From positions 62,001-126,000 of the forward strand of contig NZ_PNXY01000017.1 of assembly GCF_002879865.1 (NCBI RefSeq): 64,000 bases of DNA, given 5' to 3'. Positions 17,328 through 25,462 of the stretch are shown in pieces. The notes below the pieces were generated by a model, which made no database searches, was not told the DNA's origin, and saw nothing but the letters and a program-made list of their open reading frames with translations. Position 1 is the stretch's first letter, and each line of letters opens with the position of its first letter. The DNA comes from Paraburkholderia rhynchosiae. Its GTDB lineage: Bacteria; Pseudomonadota; Gammaproteobacteria; Burkholderiales; Burkholderiaceae. A program made the translations under genes and the position numbers.

Positions 17328-18041
17328 TCAGGGCTTGGCGTCGACCTGATCGAGCCATTCGCCGAACATGCGGCGAGCGGCGGCTTCGAGAGCGGGAGCG
17401 AATTGCGCGGTCTCGGCACGCAGCTGACGCGCATCGATGCCGTGGCCGGCGAGCTCGCCGGCATTGCCGATCAGCCAGGGCTCGAAGCGATCGGTGCGAA
17501 TCTCGGGATGACATTGCAGCGCGAGCACATGGCCGCCCCACGCAAAAGCCTGGTTTTCGCACGCGGGCGTCGATGCAAGACGCGTGGCGTTCGCGGGCAG
17601 ATCGAAGGTGTCGCCATGCCAATGCAGCATGGATGTCTGCGCACCATCGAGATGACGCACCGGCGATGCGCGGCCGGCATCGGTCAGTGTGAGCGGTGTC
17701 CAGCCGAGTTCGGTATGGCCTGCGGGATAGACCCGCGCGCCGAGGGCACGCGCGATGAGTTGTGCGCCGAGACAGATGCCGAGTGTAGGGAGACCCGCCT
17801 CGATGCGCTTTTCGATCATCGAGAGCAGCGGCACGAGCGTGGGATACAGCGCGTCGTCGGTTGCGCTGATCGGACCGCCTAGCACGACCATCAACGATGG
17901 CGTGACCGGATTCGGCGCCTCGATGCGGGCAAAACCGACATCGAGATAACGGACCGGACGTCCGCGCTCGCCGAGCACCAGTTCGAGACTGCCCAGATCC
18001 TCGAAGTGCACGTGGCGAATGGCCAGAACTTCCTGATTCAT
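17328..18041 (-). CDS. Class I glutamine amidotransferase-like protein
   Basis: The 237-residue protein from the ATG at 18041 (GAAGGTGA upstream) has the GATase nucleophile elbow GICLGAQLIA with Cys near residue 101. It also has an oxyanion segment VLGGPIS and a downstream LHWHGDTFDLP with the catalytic His. It resembles the GuaA-amidotransferase-like family that includes gamma-glutamyl-peptide hydrolases. The open frame continues 60 codons upstream in low-complexity Arg-rich sequence that overlaps the MarR gene, so the short start is preferred. The role is unassigned. It may be transcribed with the upstream MarR gene. Confidence 0.85.
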   Translation of the reverse strand: MNQEVLAIRHVHFEDLGSLELVLGERGRPVRYLDVGFARIEAPNPVTPSLMVVLGGPISATDDALYPTLVPLLSMIEKRIEAGLPTLGICLGAQLIARALGARVYPAGHTELGWTPLTLTDAGRASPVRHLDGAQTSMLHWHGDTFDLPANATRLASTPACENQAFAWGGHVLALQCHPEIRTDRFEPWLIGNAGELAGHGIDARQLRAETAQFAPALEAAARRMFGEWLDQVDAKP

Positions 18042-18165
18042 CAGCCTGTCACCTTCAGATTGACTGGAGACCTGCCGCCAGGCGGCGCGAAACGGCTGAC
18101 GGGCAGCGAAGGCCGCCTGTCGAAGCCGGTTTGCAGTGTAGCGGATTGTCCGGGAAGCGGCCGCT

Positions 18166-18804
18166 TTATTGGGCGAAGATCTTCCAGGTCTTCTTCTGGG
18201 TGGCGACGTCCGCAGTTTCATGGACCGCGCAATCCAGACGCAGATCCGTATCCGCCATGTTCATGTCGAGCAGCGCGCAATGATGCAGCGTCTTCTTCGG
18301 ATTCTTGCTCGGCTCAAAGTGCGTGCAGCTCAGGCACATACGGTGCGGCGGAATCTGGCCCTGCGCTTCGAGTTGGCGAACGGTCTTGAGCAGCGTGCGA
18401 TAGAACATGGCCTGCTCGTCATCGCGCAAGGTACCGACTGCCTTGGCCAGAAAGTCCGGCCACTGCGCGGCACGCTTCGCGGCCGTGCGGCCGCGGGCGG
18501 TCAGGCGGACGGCGAGCGCGCGGCCATCGTCGAGAGCGCGGCGCTTTTCGACCAGTCCTTTGGTTTCGAGCGTGCTGACGGCGTCGCTGGTGGTGGCGGC
18601 GGTCAACGCCGTTTCACGTGCGATTTCCCCGAGCCGCATCGGGCCCTTCCGCTGCATCAACAACACCAGGATTTCGCCCTGCGTAGGCGTGAGGCCCGCA
18701 CCCTCCGCCCATTCCCAAGCCTGGCTTCGCATCGCCGTGCTCAGTCGCAAGAGGCTGTGGGTGACTCGCCCGGTTGCCTGTTCTCCGTATACGCCTTCGC
18801 TCAT
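18166..18804 (-). CDS. MarR-family regulator with C-terminal cysteine cluster
   Basis: The 212-residue protein has a MarR winged helix (GEIARETALTAATTSDAVSTL near residue 58, then a basic wing EKRRALDDGRA). It also has a C-terminal extension beyond the usual 150 residues. The extension holds CLSCTHF, HHC and DC, four Cys and neighbouring His that could bind zinc or an iron-sulfur cluster. The gene lies 124 bp upstream of the glutamine amidotransferase gene on the same strand. Element A with DnaA-like boxes lies 200-420 bp upstream of its start codon. Its target is unknown. Confidence 0.88.
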   Translation of the reverse strand: MSEGVYGEQATGRVTHSLLRLSTAMRSQAWEWAEGAGLTPTQGEILVLLMQRKGPMRLGEIARETALTAATTSDAVSTLETKGLVEKRRALDDGRALAVRLTARGRTAAKRAAQWPDFLAKAVGTLRDDEQAMFYRTLLKTVRQLEAQGQIPPHRMCLSCTHFEPSKNPKKTLHHCALLDMNMADTDLRLDCAVHETADVATQKKTWKIFAQ

Positions 18805-18998
18805 AATCTTCGATTGGTTTATTTACAGCTTTTGTGCGGTGCCGGCCGATTGCTTGCCAGGAACGCCCGTAGCCTGTGTGGGGTAGCCCCGCCCAAAACA
18901 GGACGAGACGGTTTCAACTATCTCAAAAATCCACCGCCTTGTAAGCCAAAGCGGTTAAGACGACATTCTATGCGAGAGCGGCGAATCGTACAGCTAAC
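18805..18998. other. Upstream region of the MarR gene
   Basis: About 190 bp separate the MarR start from element A. No gene-like frame is present. The region is relatively A+T-rich close to the start codon, consistent with a promoter, but I cannot place a clear consensus. Confidence 0.4.
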
Positions 18999-19224
18999 TT
19001 ATCCAACGCAAGCTGTGGATAACCTTGGGACAACACGGGGGAAGACAGGTGCACCGATTCTTGATAAGTATCGACGGCGCCTCGGCACTCCTTAAGTTGT
19101 CCTCGTTTACCGTGGCCGGCGCACCCGTCACCGGCCCGCTTATGGTTTACGCAGTGCCTTGACTTTGCAGGGAATTATTCAGTTGTCCACAGCCGGGGCC
19201 AATGCTTGTTAACTACTACTACGT
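18999..19224 (-). repeat. Element A: DnaA-box-containing intergenic element, copy 1
   Basis: Read on the minus strand it starts GTAGTAGTAGTTAACAAGC (within 19204-19224). After 11 bp comes CTGTGGACAAC (19192-19182), and after 159 bp an exact DnaA box TTATCCACA (19022-19014). Six bp later comes GTTGGATAA (19007-18999). The same order, spacing and orientation recur in element B at 22374-22610 on the plus strand. Function is not known to me; DnaA binding is inferred from the box. Confidence 0.7.
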
Positions 19225-19286
19225 GTGTATACGTAAATATTGGAAGAACCTTAAGGGCCCCGAATTGGAAATTTTGATTACGAAAA

Positions 19287-19309
19287 AAAACCCGCTCGAA
19301 GCGGGTTTT
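19287..19309 (-). terminator. Bidirectional terminator after the carboxylate-amine ligase gene
   Basis: AAAACCCGCT (19287-19296) pairs with AGCGGGTTTT (19300-19309) around CGA. A-runs on one side and T-runs on the other allow use on either strand. It lies 35 bp beyond the minus-strand gene's stop. Confidence 0.85.
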
Positions 19310-19343
19310 CTTACGGCTCAACACAAAGCGGACTCCGTGCTCG

Positions 19344-20459
19344 CTACGCTCGCCACTTCAGACACTGTTGCCGGACCGCCTCATGCAGCGACTTTTCCTG
19401 TTCGACGACGCCCCTTAGCCAGGTCGCATCATTGATCTGACCGCGCGCGATAGCGCCGATTTCCGCGAGCGCATGACCCGAACCCAACGCATCGCCGTGC
19501 GGCGCGATCAGATCGAGTGTTTCCAGAATGTCTTCCGAAATGGTCTTGCGTTCGCCCGTCTGCGGATTGATGCAGGTGCCCGCAAGCCCAAAGCGGCATG
19601 CTTCGAAGCGGTTGAACGTGTAGACGAGGTAATCGTCTTCGTGCGGCGTGATCGGTTTGTCGAGCAGCAGATGGCGCGCCAGCGTCTGGATATAGCAGGC
19701 GATCGCCGCGGCGCGGTCCACGGACAACGGCGTATCCATCACGCGCACTTCGATGGTGCCGAAGCCTGGCTTCGGCCGGATGTCCCAGTAGAAATCTTTC
19801 ATGCTGTTCACGACGCCGGTATGGACCATCTTCGAGAAATATTCCTCGAAGCTGTCCCACGTCAGCACGAACGGCGCGCGGCCCGACAGCGGAAACGCGA
19901 AAACGGAATTCAGGCGTGCCGAATGAAAACCGGTGTCTACGCCTTGAACGAACGGCGACGATGCGGACAACGCAATGAAATGCGGGATGAAGCGCGACAT
20001 CGAATGCAGCAGGAATAGCGCGCTGTCCGGATCGGGGCAGCCGATATGCACATGCTGGCCGAATACCGTGAACTGCTTCGCGAGATAGCCGTACAACTCG
20101 GAAAGATACTGAAAGCGCGGCGTGTCCACGATCTGCCGCTCGCTCCATTGCTGGAACGCGTGCGTGCCGCCGCCGCACAGGCCCACATTCAAGTGATCGG
20201 CCGCGGCCACGAGCGTGTCGCGGATCTTGCGCAAATCGGCGACCGCCTGTTCGTGCGATGTACAAATGCCGGTGGACAGCTCGATCATGCTCTCGGTGAT
20301 TTCAGGCGTGATGTTGCCGGGGATCTTCTGATCCTTGACGAGGCGCAGCAGATCCGAGCCGGCTTTGGTCAGATCATAGTCATGCGTATTGACGATCTGC
20401 ATCTCGAGTTCGACACCGAAAGTAAACGGCTTCGAATCGATGAAGGGTTCGAGTGACAT
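19344..20459 (-). CDS. ybdK: GCS2-family carboxylate-amine ligase (YbdK type)
   Basis: The 371-residue protein is of the glutamate-cysteine ligase family 2. It begins PFTFGVELEMQIVN (metal-binding Glu residues of the active site). It contains HVHIGCPDPD near residue 138 and the R-x-x-D segment FGTIEVRVMDTPLS near residue 232. YbdK proteins have weak glutamate-cysteine ligase activity, and a true gshA lies at 45 kb, so this is probably a paralogue for another amino acid-amine condensation. AGGGGAC precedes the ATG. It is 97 bp from the antiporter gene on the same strand and could be cotranscribed with it. Confidence 0.88.
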   Translation of the reverse strand: MSLEPFIDSKPFTFGVELEMQIVNTHDYDLTKAGSDLLRLVKDQKIPGNITPEITESMIELSTGICTSHEQAVADLRKIRDTLVAAADHLNVGLCGGGTHAFQQWSERQIVDTPRFQYLSELYGYLAKQFTVFGQHVHIGCPDPDSALFLLHSMSRFIPHFIALSASSPFVQGVDTGFHSARLNSVFAFPLSGRAPFVLTWDSFEEYFSKMVHTGVVNSMKDFYWDIRPKPGFGTIEVRVMDTPLSVDRAAAIACYIQTLARHLLLDKPITPHEDDYLVYTFNRFEACRFGLAGTCINPQTGERKTISEDILETLDLIAPHGDALGSGHALAEIGAIARGQINDATWLRGVVEQEKSLHEAVRQQCLKWRA

Positions 20460-20556
20460 AGCGTCCCCTGAGTGAGCTCGACCGGGCAGTTATCGGATGC
20501 CCGGCCGCTGTTGAAACCAACAAGTGGGATGAAGCGTGCCGTTGAAGCCGAAGCGC

Positions 20557-21762
20557 TTATTCTTCTCGCCGTTCGGCGACCAGCGCGAGGCTGCGATAAA
20601 CGAGCCACGGCCCGAGAATCTGCAACACGACGATTGAACACATCATGATCGCGCGGAGTTGCGGATCGAAATTCGGATAGAGGTTGTAGGTATCGTCGAC
20701 CAGCAGGTAAGCCAGCGCCGACATGGGCGACAACGATAGACCGAGCGCCATGCCCTGCTTCCAGTTCAGACCGCTCGGCTTCGCGAACGCGAGCACGCCC
20801 ACGAGTTTCGCGACGAGACGCGCAACAATCAGGCCCAGCGCCGCAACGCCGCCAAGCGCGATGTCTTTCCATTCGAACGACGTCAGCGTGAGCACGAACA
20901 GAATCACCGTCAACAGCCAGCCAGCGGTGCCGAAATGCTGCGGCCACAACTGCGGCCGTGCTTCGAGATTTTTCACGATGATGCCGGCGGCGAGCAACGC
21001 GAGAATCGTCGACAGCTTGAACAGATGCGCGAGCGCGATTGCCAGCAGCACGAGGCCGAACAGCGCGACGAACGAGTGCTCATCCTGCATGTTCAACCGG
21101 CGATAAAAGAGCGTGCAGGTGCGCGCAAGCAGATACGCCAGCACCAGCGAGCCGACCAGCAGATAAAGCGGCTGCAAAATCGTCGCAAAAACGTTGCCGT
21201 ACGCTTCCTGATGCAACCAGCTCGACACGAGCTTTTCGATCACGACCGCATACATGCTGTTCAGCGCAGTCAGTGTCAACAGACGCTGCGTGACCTGGCC
21301 TTCCGCGCGCAATTCGGTCTTGAGTTGAATCACCATCGCCGGTGAGGTCGCCATGGCAATCGCGGCGAGCACCGTTGCGACCATCAGCGGCACGTTCAGG
21401 AACAGCAGCACCGGCAGGACTAGCGCAAAAGTCAGCGTGGCTTCGGCGACGCTCGACATCACCAGCCACGGATTGCGGCGGATCCAGCGCAAATCGAGCC
21501 GGCTGCCGAGTTCGAACAACAGCAAACCGAGCGCGACATCGAGCAAGGGCCGCGCCGCGCTCGCGGCCTGCGCGTCGATCACGCCCGAGCCGGCCGCGCC
21601 CGCTATCAGGCCAATGACCGCATATCCGGAAATGCGCGGCAAACGCCACGCGCGATAGCACAGCTCGCCGCACAAGCCTGCGGCAAGCAATGCGAGACCA
21701 GCCCAAAAGATGGCGTCGGGCGCGAGCGGCCAGGCTGGAAAAAATGAAAACGCCGAATTCAT
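20557..21762 (-). CDS. CPA2-family cation:proton antiporter
   Basis: The 401-residue membrane protein has 11-12 hydrophobic helices. ATG at 21762 is chosen because GGAGAA lies upstream; the longer frame adds a Cys/Arg-rich unlikely N-terminus. It has GLLLFELGSRLDLRW near residue 75, the CPA2/KefB region with a conserved acidic residue, and ending helices PWLVYRSLAL. There is no TrkA-N domain, so it is a minimal Na+/H+ or K+/H+ exchanger. It precedes the YbdK gene on the strand. The ion is not determined. Confidence 0.85.
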   Translation of the reverse strand: MNSAFSFFPAWPLAPDAIFWAGLALLAAGLCGELCYRAWRLPRISGYAVIGLIAGAAGSGVIDAQAASAARPLLDVALGLLLFELGSRLDLRWIRRNPWLVMSSVAEATLTFALVLPVLLFLNVPLMVATVLAAIAMATSPAMVIQLKTELRAEGQVTQRLLTLTALNSMYAVVIEKLVSSWLHQEAYGNVFATILQPLYLLVGSLVLAYLLARTCTLFYRRLNMQDEHSFVALFGLVLLAIALAHLFKLSTILALLAAGIIVKNLEARPQLWPQHFGTAGWLLTVILFVLTLTSFEWKDIALGGVAALGLIVARLVAKLVGVLAFAKPSGLNWKQGMALGLSLSPMSALAYLLVDDTYNLYPNFDPQLRAIMMCSIVVLQILGPWLVYRSLALVAERREE

Positions 21763-22373
21763 CGTTATGGGTTCTCCTTTGCAGCAACGGCAGATGACAC
21801 AAACCAGCGCGTACCGGCGCGGACACCGGCGAGCGGGTGAGCGCACGAAGCGCTCACTGTCGCGATCGCTTCGCGTGACCTGCGTTGCGAGTTTTCAACG
21901 ATCGGATGATTCGAACGCGCCGTGGTCGTAGCAAACCGGGCGCATTCAAGAGTGCGGCCGTAGCAGCCACCACGGCACGGTGAAAGAACGCCGTCGACGT
22001 GGAATCAGATTCTGATTGAACGGCACCGTTCCGTTGCAGCGGGTACCGCTGGAGGCAGGGCACCACGCGGAAAAGAACGGCGATTGTGCCATAGGTTTTT
22101 CGGCTTCAAGCGAAAAGACACGAACATGCAGGCAAAACGGTAAAAACATACTTTATCTCCGCGACATGAGGAAAAAGCGACCGTTTTATCGGGCCTTGGT
22201 GGGCTCATCTTAGGGACGTTCGCTGTGCGCTCGCCGACTCAGTCTGCACTTGTTCGGTGTGCTTTTCAGGACAGCGCTTCGCCAGTTGGCATCCGCGTTC
22301 GGGCAGTGCCAGATCGCAGCGACAGCGCATCGTCTCGCGTTGGCCTTGCTGTTTACAGGTTTGCTGTATGTAT
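21763..22373. other. Long intergenic region upstream of the antiporter gene
   Basis: There is no convincing gene. The frames at 22016-22213 and 22250-22636 have no ribosome site, irregular codon use and no recognisable motifs. The antiporter promoter must lie at its left end. The right end runs into element B. Confidence 0.5.
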
Positions 22374-22610
22374 ACGTAGTAGCAGTTAACAAGCTGCCTC
22401 GGTTTCTGTGGATAACAGATGTTTACCGTGGCGAATCAGAGTTTTGCAGACTTCATAACCGGATGCACAGCGTGTGCGGCACCGGCGCGTATACGCTGGC
22501 AACTTTTCGTGAATTTCGATGGCGCACAAGTTACCCCGTTTACGTCCACAACGGTTCCACACCAGTTGCGCCAGTAAACAGTGCGGTTATCCACAATTTT
22601 CGGTGGATAA
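22374..22610 (+). repeat. Element B: DnaA-box-containing intergenic element, copy 2
   Basis: The plus strand has GTAGTAGCAGTTAACAAGC (within 22374-22394, one mismatch to copy 1 over 21 bp). After 11 bp comes CTGTGGATAAC (22406-22416, containing an exact DnaA box). After 170 bp comes the exact box TTATCCACA (22587-22595), and 6 bp later GGTGGATAA (22602-22610). It ends 22 bp before the convergent mnmC stop. Spacing differs from element A by 11 bp, about one helical turn. Confidence 0.7.
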
Positions 22611-22632
22611 GTCCCGCGGCACGCGCAGCGCG

Positions 22633-24636
22633 TTAACCGACGACGCTCCCCCGCCGCAATGCCTTTAGCAGAAAACGCGCAGGGTCGATGTCTGCGGCGA
22701 GGTCGCGTTCCAGTGGCCAAGGCTCGCCTTCTATTTGCGAAGCGATCAGTTCGGCGCCGAGCGCGGCCCACACCAGGCCACGCGAACCGTATGCGAACGC
22801 GCTGTACAAGCCTTCGCTGCGCGGTAGATCGAGCGGCCATGCGCCCGCCAGGCGCTGGGCGTCGCGCGCGGCGAGGATTTCGTCGGCGAGATTGCCGATC
22901 ATCGGCATACGGTCGCTCGTGACGCAGCGGAACGCGACTCGGCCGGCGTACGCTGCCGGGTCCCGGCCTGCCGGATCTGTGCGGGCGGCAACGCGCGCGA
23001 AGGCGGGTACCATCTGCGCAACCCGCTCAATATTTTCCAGATGACCATCTGCACGAAGCGACGTGTCCGTGTCGTCGAGTTCATAAGTCGCGCCGGTCAG
23101 CGTCACGCCGTCAGGCAGCGGTATCGCATAACCTTCGCCGATCACAGGCAGGCTGAGCGACGGCACTGAGCCCGGCGGCAGCACAGTGAGCTGGCCGCGG
23201 ATGCTGCGAATCGGCGCATGCTGCAAGCCGGCCATGCGCGCCGCATCGTGAGCGCTTGCGACGATCACGACGGGCGCGCGCGCGAGCGCTGCCCCCGCCG
23301 TATCGAACACGGTCCACTGATCGCCCGAACGTTCGATGCGCGCGGCTTCCACGCCGAAGCGCCGTTCGAGCAGATCACCGGCAGCCGCGCACTGCGCGGC
23401 ACAAAGCGATGCCGGGTCGATCCAGCCGCCGTGCGGGAACAACCAGCCGCCGCGTGCGAGCGGCATGCCGGCGAGCTTTTGCGAGTCGTCGGCGGAAACG
23501 GGCGTCACGAATTCCGGCGGATAGCGCAACGCCGCGATGGCTTCGCTCATCGCGCGGGCTTCCTCGTCGTTGTCGGCGATCTGCAGCAGGCCTGGCGCGC
23601 CGCGTAACGGCGCGTGGCCAAGCCGTTCCAGCGCGGCCCAGCGCTTGAGCGCATACAGAAAGCCGGCGCGCGTGACGCGTGAGGCGACGCTATCGTCGCG
23701 CGAGATCATCGGATGGAATACGCCGGCCGGATTGCCCGACGCGTCTTGCGCGACCGAAGCATGCCGTTCCAGCGACGTTACCCGCCAGCCGCGCGCGCTC
23801 AGCCGTTCGATCACCGCGCATCCCGCGAGTCCGGCGCCGATCACTACCGCATGCCGTTCGTCGGGCGCGAGCGGGCCGAGCGGTGCGGGCGGCTCATGAC
23901 GACGCACACGCCAGCGCGGCGCGAAGTGGCCGACCAGCATCGCGCGCTTCCAGCCGAAGCCTTCCACCTTGCGGTACTCGAAGCCGCACTGCGTCAGCGC
24001 GCGCTTGATGTCGCCAGCGCTGCTGTAGGTGGCGAAGGTGGCGCCCTCGCCCGCTAACCGCGCGAGCGACTTGAAGATCGCCGGGGTCCACAGTTCGGGG
24101 TTTTTGGCCGGCGCGAAGCCGTCGAGATAAAACGCGTCGGCGCGCAGCCTCAAGGCGGGCAAGCTCTGCAACGCGTCCCCGAAAACCAGCGTGAGCACCA
24201 CGCGTCCGTTGTCGAACTCGAGCCGGTGCGTGCCGGGCACGAGCATTGGCCATTCGTTGGCGAGGGTTTCAGCGAGCGCCGCGATCGCCGACGCCGAGGG
24301 ATCGGCAATGCTAACGGCGTACGCCTGGCGCAAATCGGCGAGCGTGAATGGATGTTTTTCGGTCGAGACGAAATGCAGGCGCTCGCAACGCGATGGATCC
24401 GCGCGCCATGCGGCCCAGGTCATCAGAAAGTTGATGCCCATGCCGAAGCCGGTTTCCAGCACAGTGAAAATGCGCCGGCCCTGCCAGCGTTCGGGGAGCG
24501 CATTGCCGCGCAGAAAAACGTAGTTGGCCTGTTCCAGACCGCCGACAGCGCTGTGATAGATGTCGTCGTAGAAAGGCGAAAAAGGCGTGCCGTTGTCTCG
24601 GAATGCGAGGACGGCTGGAATCAATGGATCGGTCAT
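22633..24636 (-). CDS. mnmC: Bifunctional tRNA mnm5s2U biosynthesis protein MnmC
   Basis: The 667-residue fusion completes mnm5s2U at the tRNA wobble base. The N-terminal methyltransferase (DUF752, VLETGFGMGINFLMTW near residue 60, DAFYLDGFAPAKNPELW near residue 175) adds the last methyl group. The C-terminal FAD oxidase (VVIGAGLAGCAVIERL near residue 263) removes the carboxymethyl group. ATG at 24636 gives the normal MnmC start MTDPLIPAVLAFRDNGTPFS. A longer frame uses TTG at 24732 inside a hairpin and is unlikely. It pairs functionally with MnmE, whose gene end is at the right edge of the window. Confidence 0.93.
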   Translation of the reverse strand: MTDPLIPAVLAFRDNGTPFSPFYDDIYHSAVGGLEQANYVFLRGNALPERWQGRRIFTVLETGFGMGINFLMTWAAWRADPSRCERLHFVSTEKHPFTLADLRQAYAVSIADPSASAIAALAETLANEWPMLVPGTHRLEFDNGRVVLTLVFGDALQSLPALRLRADAFYLDGFAPAKNPELWTPAIFKSLARLAGEGATFATYSSAGDIKRALTQCGFEYRKVEGFGWKRAMLVGHFAPRWRVRRHEPPAPLGPLAPDERHAVVIGAGLAGCAVIERLSARGWRVTSLERHASVAQDASGNPAGVFHPMISRDDSVASRVTRAGFLYALKRWAALERLGHAPLRGAPGLLQIADNDEEARAMSEAIAALRYPPEFVTPVSADDSQKLAGMPLARGGWLFPHGGWIDPASLCAAQCAAAGDLLERRFGVEAARIERSGDQWTVFDTAGAALARAPVVIVASAHDAARMAGLQHAPIRSIRGQLTVLPPGSVPSLSLPVIGEGYAIPLPDGVTLTGATYELDDTDTSLRADGHLENIERVAQMVPAFARVAARTDPAGRDPAAYAGRVAFRCVTSDRMPMIGNLADEILAARDAQRLAGAWPLDLPRSEGLYSAFAYGSRGLVWAALGAELIASQIEGEPWPLERDLAADIDPARFLLKALRRGSVVG

Positions 24637-24722
24637 GCGCGACGGAAGTGACGCCCCGAGGAGCGGGTCGAACGTTACCGCCAGCGCGCGCGGCTCGCCG
24701 GGCGGCGAAAAAGACGCGCTGA

Positions 24723-24742
24723 ACGTTGGCAAAAGCCAACGT
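24723..24742. other. Small perfect stem-loop upstream of mnmC
   Basis: ACGTTGGC and GCCAACGT form an 8-bp stem with an AAAA loop, 87-106 bp before the mnmC ATG. No T-tract follows. The rest of 24743-24972 shows no gene. Confidence 0.4.
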
Positions 24743-24972
24743 CAAAGCCCCGTCCCTACTGGGTTTCAGGCTTGTGTCGCAAGCCCGACAAGCAAAATGT
24801 ACCGTTTCCTTGCTGTATCTGTTCTAAAACCGCGTAATTCTTCGAAACCCTTGTCCTGATTGGGTTTGCGCTGCGCTATCATAGCAAGCGCCGCGAAGGG
24901 AGCGGCAGCACGGCCGACGGACACTCGCTGTCCGGCGCTTTCGATCCGGAGGGGCTCCGGAGCCGCAGCTGC

Positions 24973-25000
24973 TCGACGGCGCGGCGCGCGCACGTATAAT
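24973..25000 (+). promoter_or_regulatory. Sigma-70 promoter of the HU gene
   Basis: TCGACG (24973-24978), a 16-bp spacer, then a consensus TATAAT (24995-25000). The predicted start is about 43 bp before the HU ATG. Confidence 0.65.
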
Positions 25001-25049
25001 CGGCGCGTTCGCGCTGTTCGTGTCAACCTAAACTCAGAAAGGAACCTTA

Positions 25050-25328
25050 ATGAACAAACAGGAACTGATCGACGCTGTCGCAGGACAGACGGGCGCCAGC
25101 AAGGCTCAAACCGGTGAAACGCTGGACACGTTGCTTGAAGTGATCAAGAAGTCTGTGTCGAAGGGCGATGCGGTCCAGTTGATCGGCTTCGGCAGCTTCG
25201 GTTCGGGCAAGCGCGCAGCACGTACGGGTCGTAACCCCAAGACGGGCGAAACCATCAAGATTCCGGCCGCAAAGACCGTCAAGTTTACGGCTGGCAAGGC
25301 GTTCAAAGACGCAGTCAACAAGCGCTAA
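25050..25328 (+). CDS. hupB: DNA-binding protein HU
   Basis: The 92-residue HU/IHF-family nucleoid protein starts MNKQELIDAVA. It has the conserved core IGFGSFGSGKRAARTGRNP and the DNA-clamping arm around GRNPKTGETIKIPAAK. Lengths and residues match HU-beta rather than IHF. AAAGGAACC precedes the ATG, a consensus TATAAT promoter lies upstream and a textbook terminator follows, so it is a well-expressed single-gene unit. HU works with DnaA in origin opening, of interest given the DnaA-box elements nearby. Confidence 0.95.
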   Translation: MNKQELIDAVAGQTGASKAQTGETLDTLLEVIKKSVSKGDAVQLIGFGSFGSGKRAARTGRNPKTGETIKIPAAKTVKFTAGKAFKDAVNKR

Positions 25329-25352
25329 GCAGATTACTGCCTGGCAGTTGAC

Positions 25353-25376
25353 ACCCGCCAACGGCGGGTTTTTTTT
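25353..25376 (+). terminator. Terminator of the HU gene
   Basis: ACCCGCC (25353-25359) pairs with GGCGGGT (25363-25369) around AAC. It is followed by eight T residues (25369-25376), 25 bp after the stop codon. Confidence 0.92.
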
Positions 25377-25462
25377 CGCCCGCGATTTGTGCTCGCGAGC
25401 GTTGCGGGCGGTATGCCGCAACGGGTGTCGCGGCTACAACACCGGCAGACGGCGAAGCCGGC

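Noticed and set aside
19105..22432. Shared 12-mer GTTTACCGTGGC at 19105-19116 and 22421-22432
   Set aside because: It lies in the opposite relative orientation to the rest of elements A and B, so it is probably chance or a separate small motif.
22250..22636. Plus-strand frame of 128 codons across element B
   Set aside because: No ribosome site, uneven codon use, and it would cover the conserved DnaA-box element; more likely non-coding.
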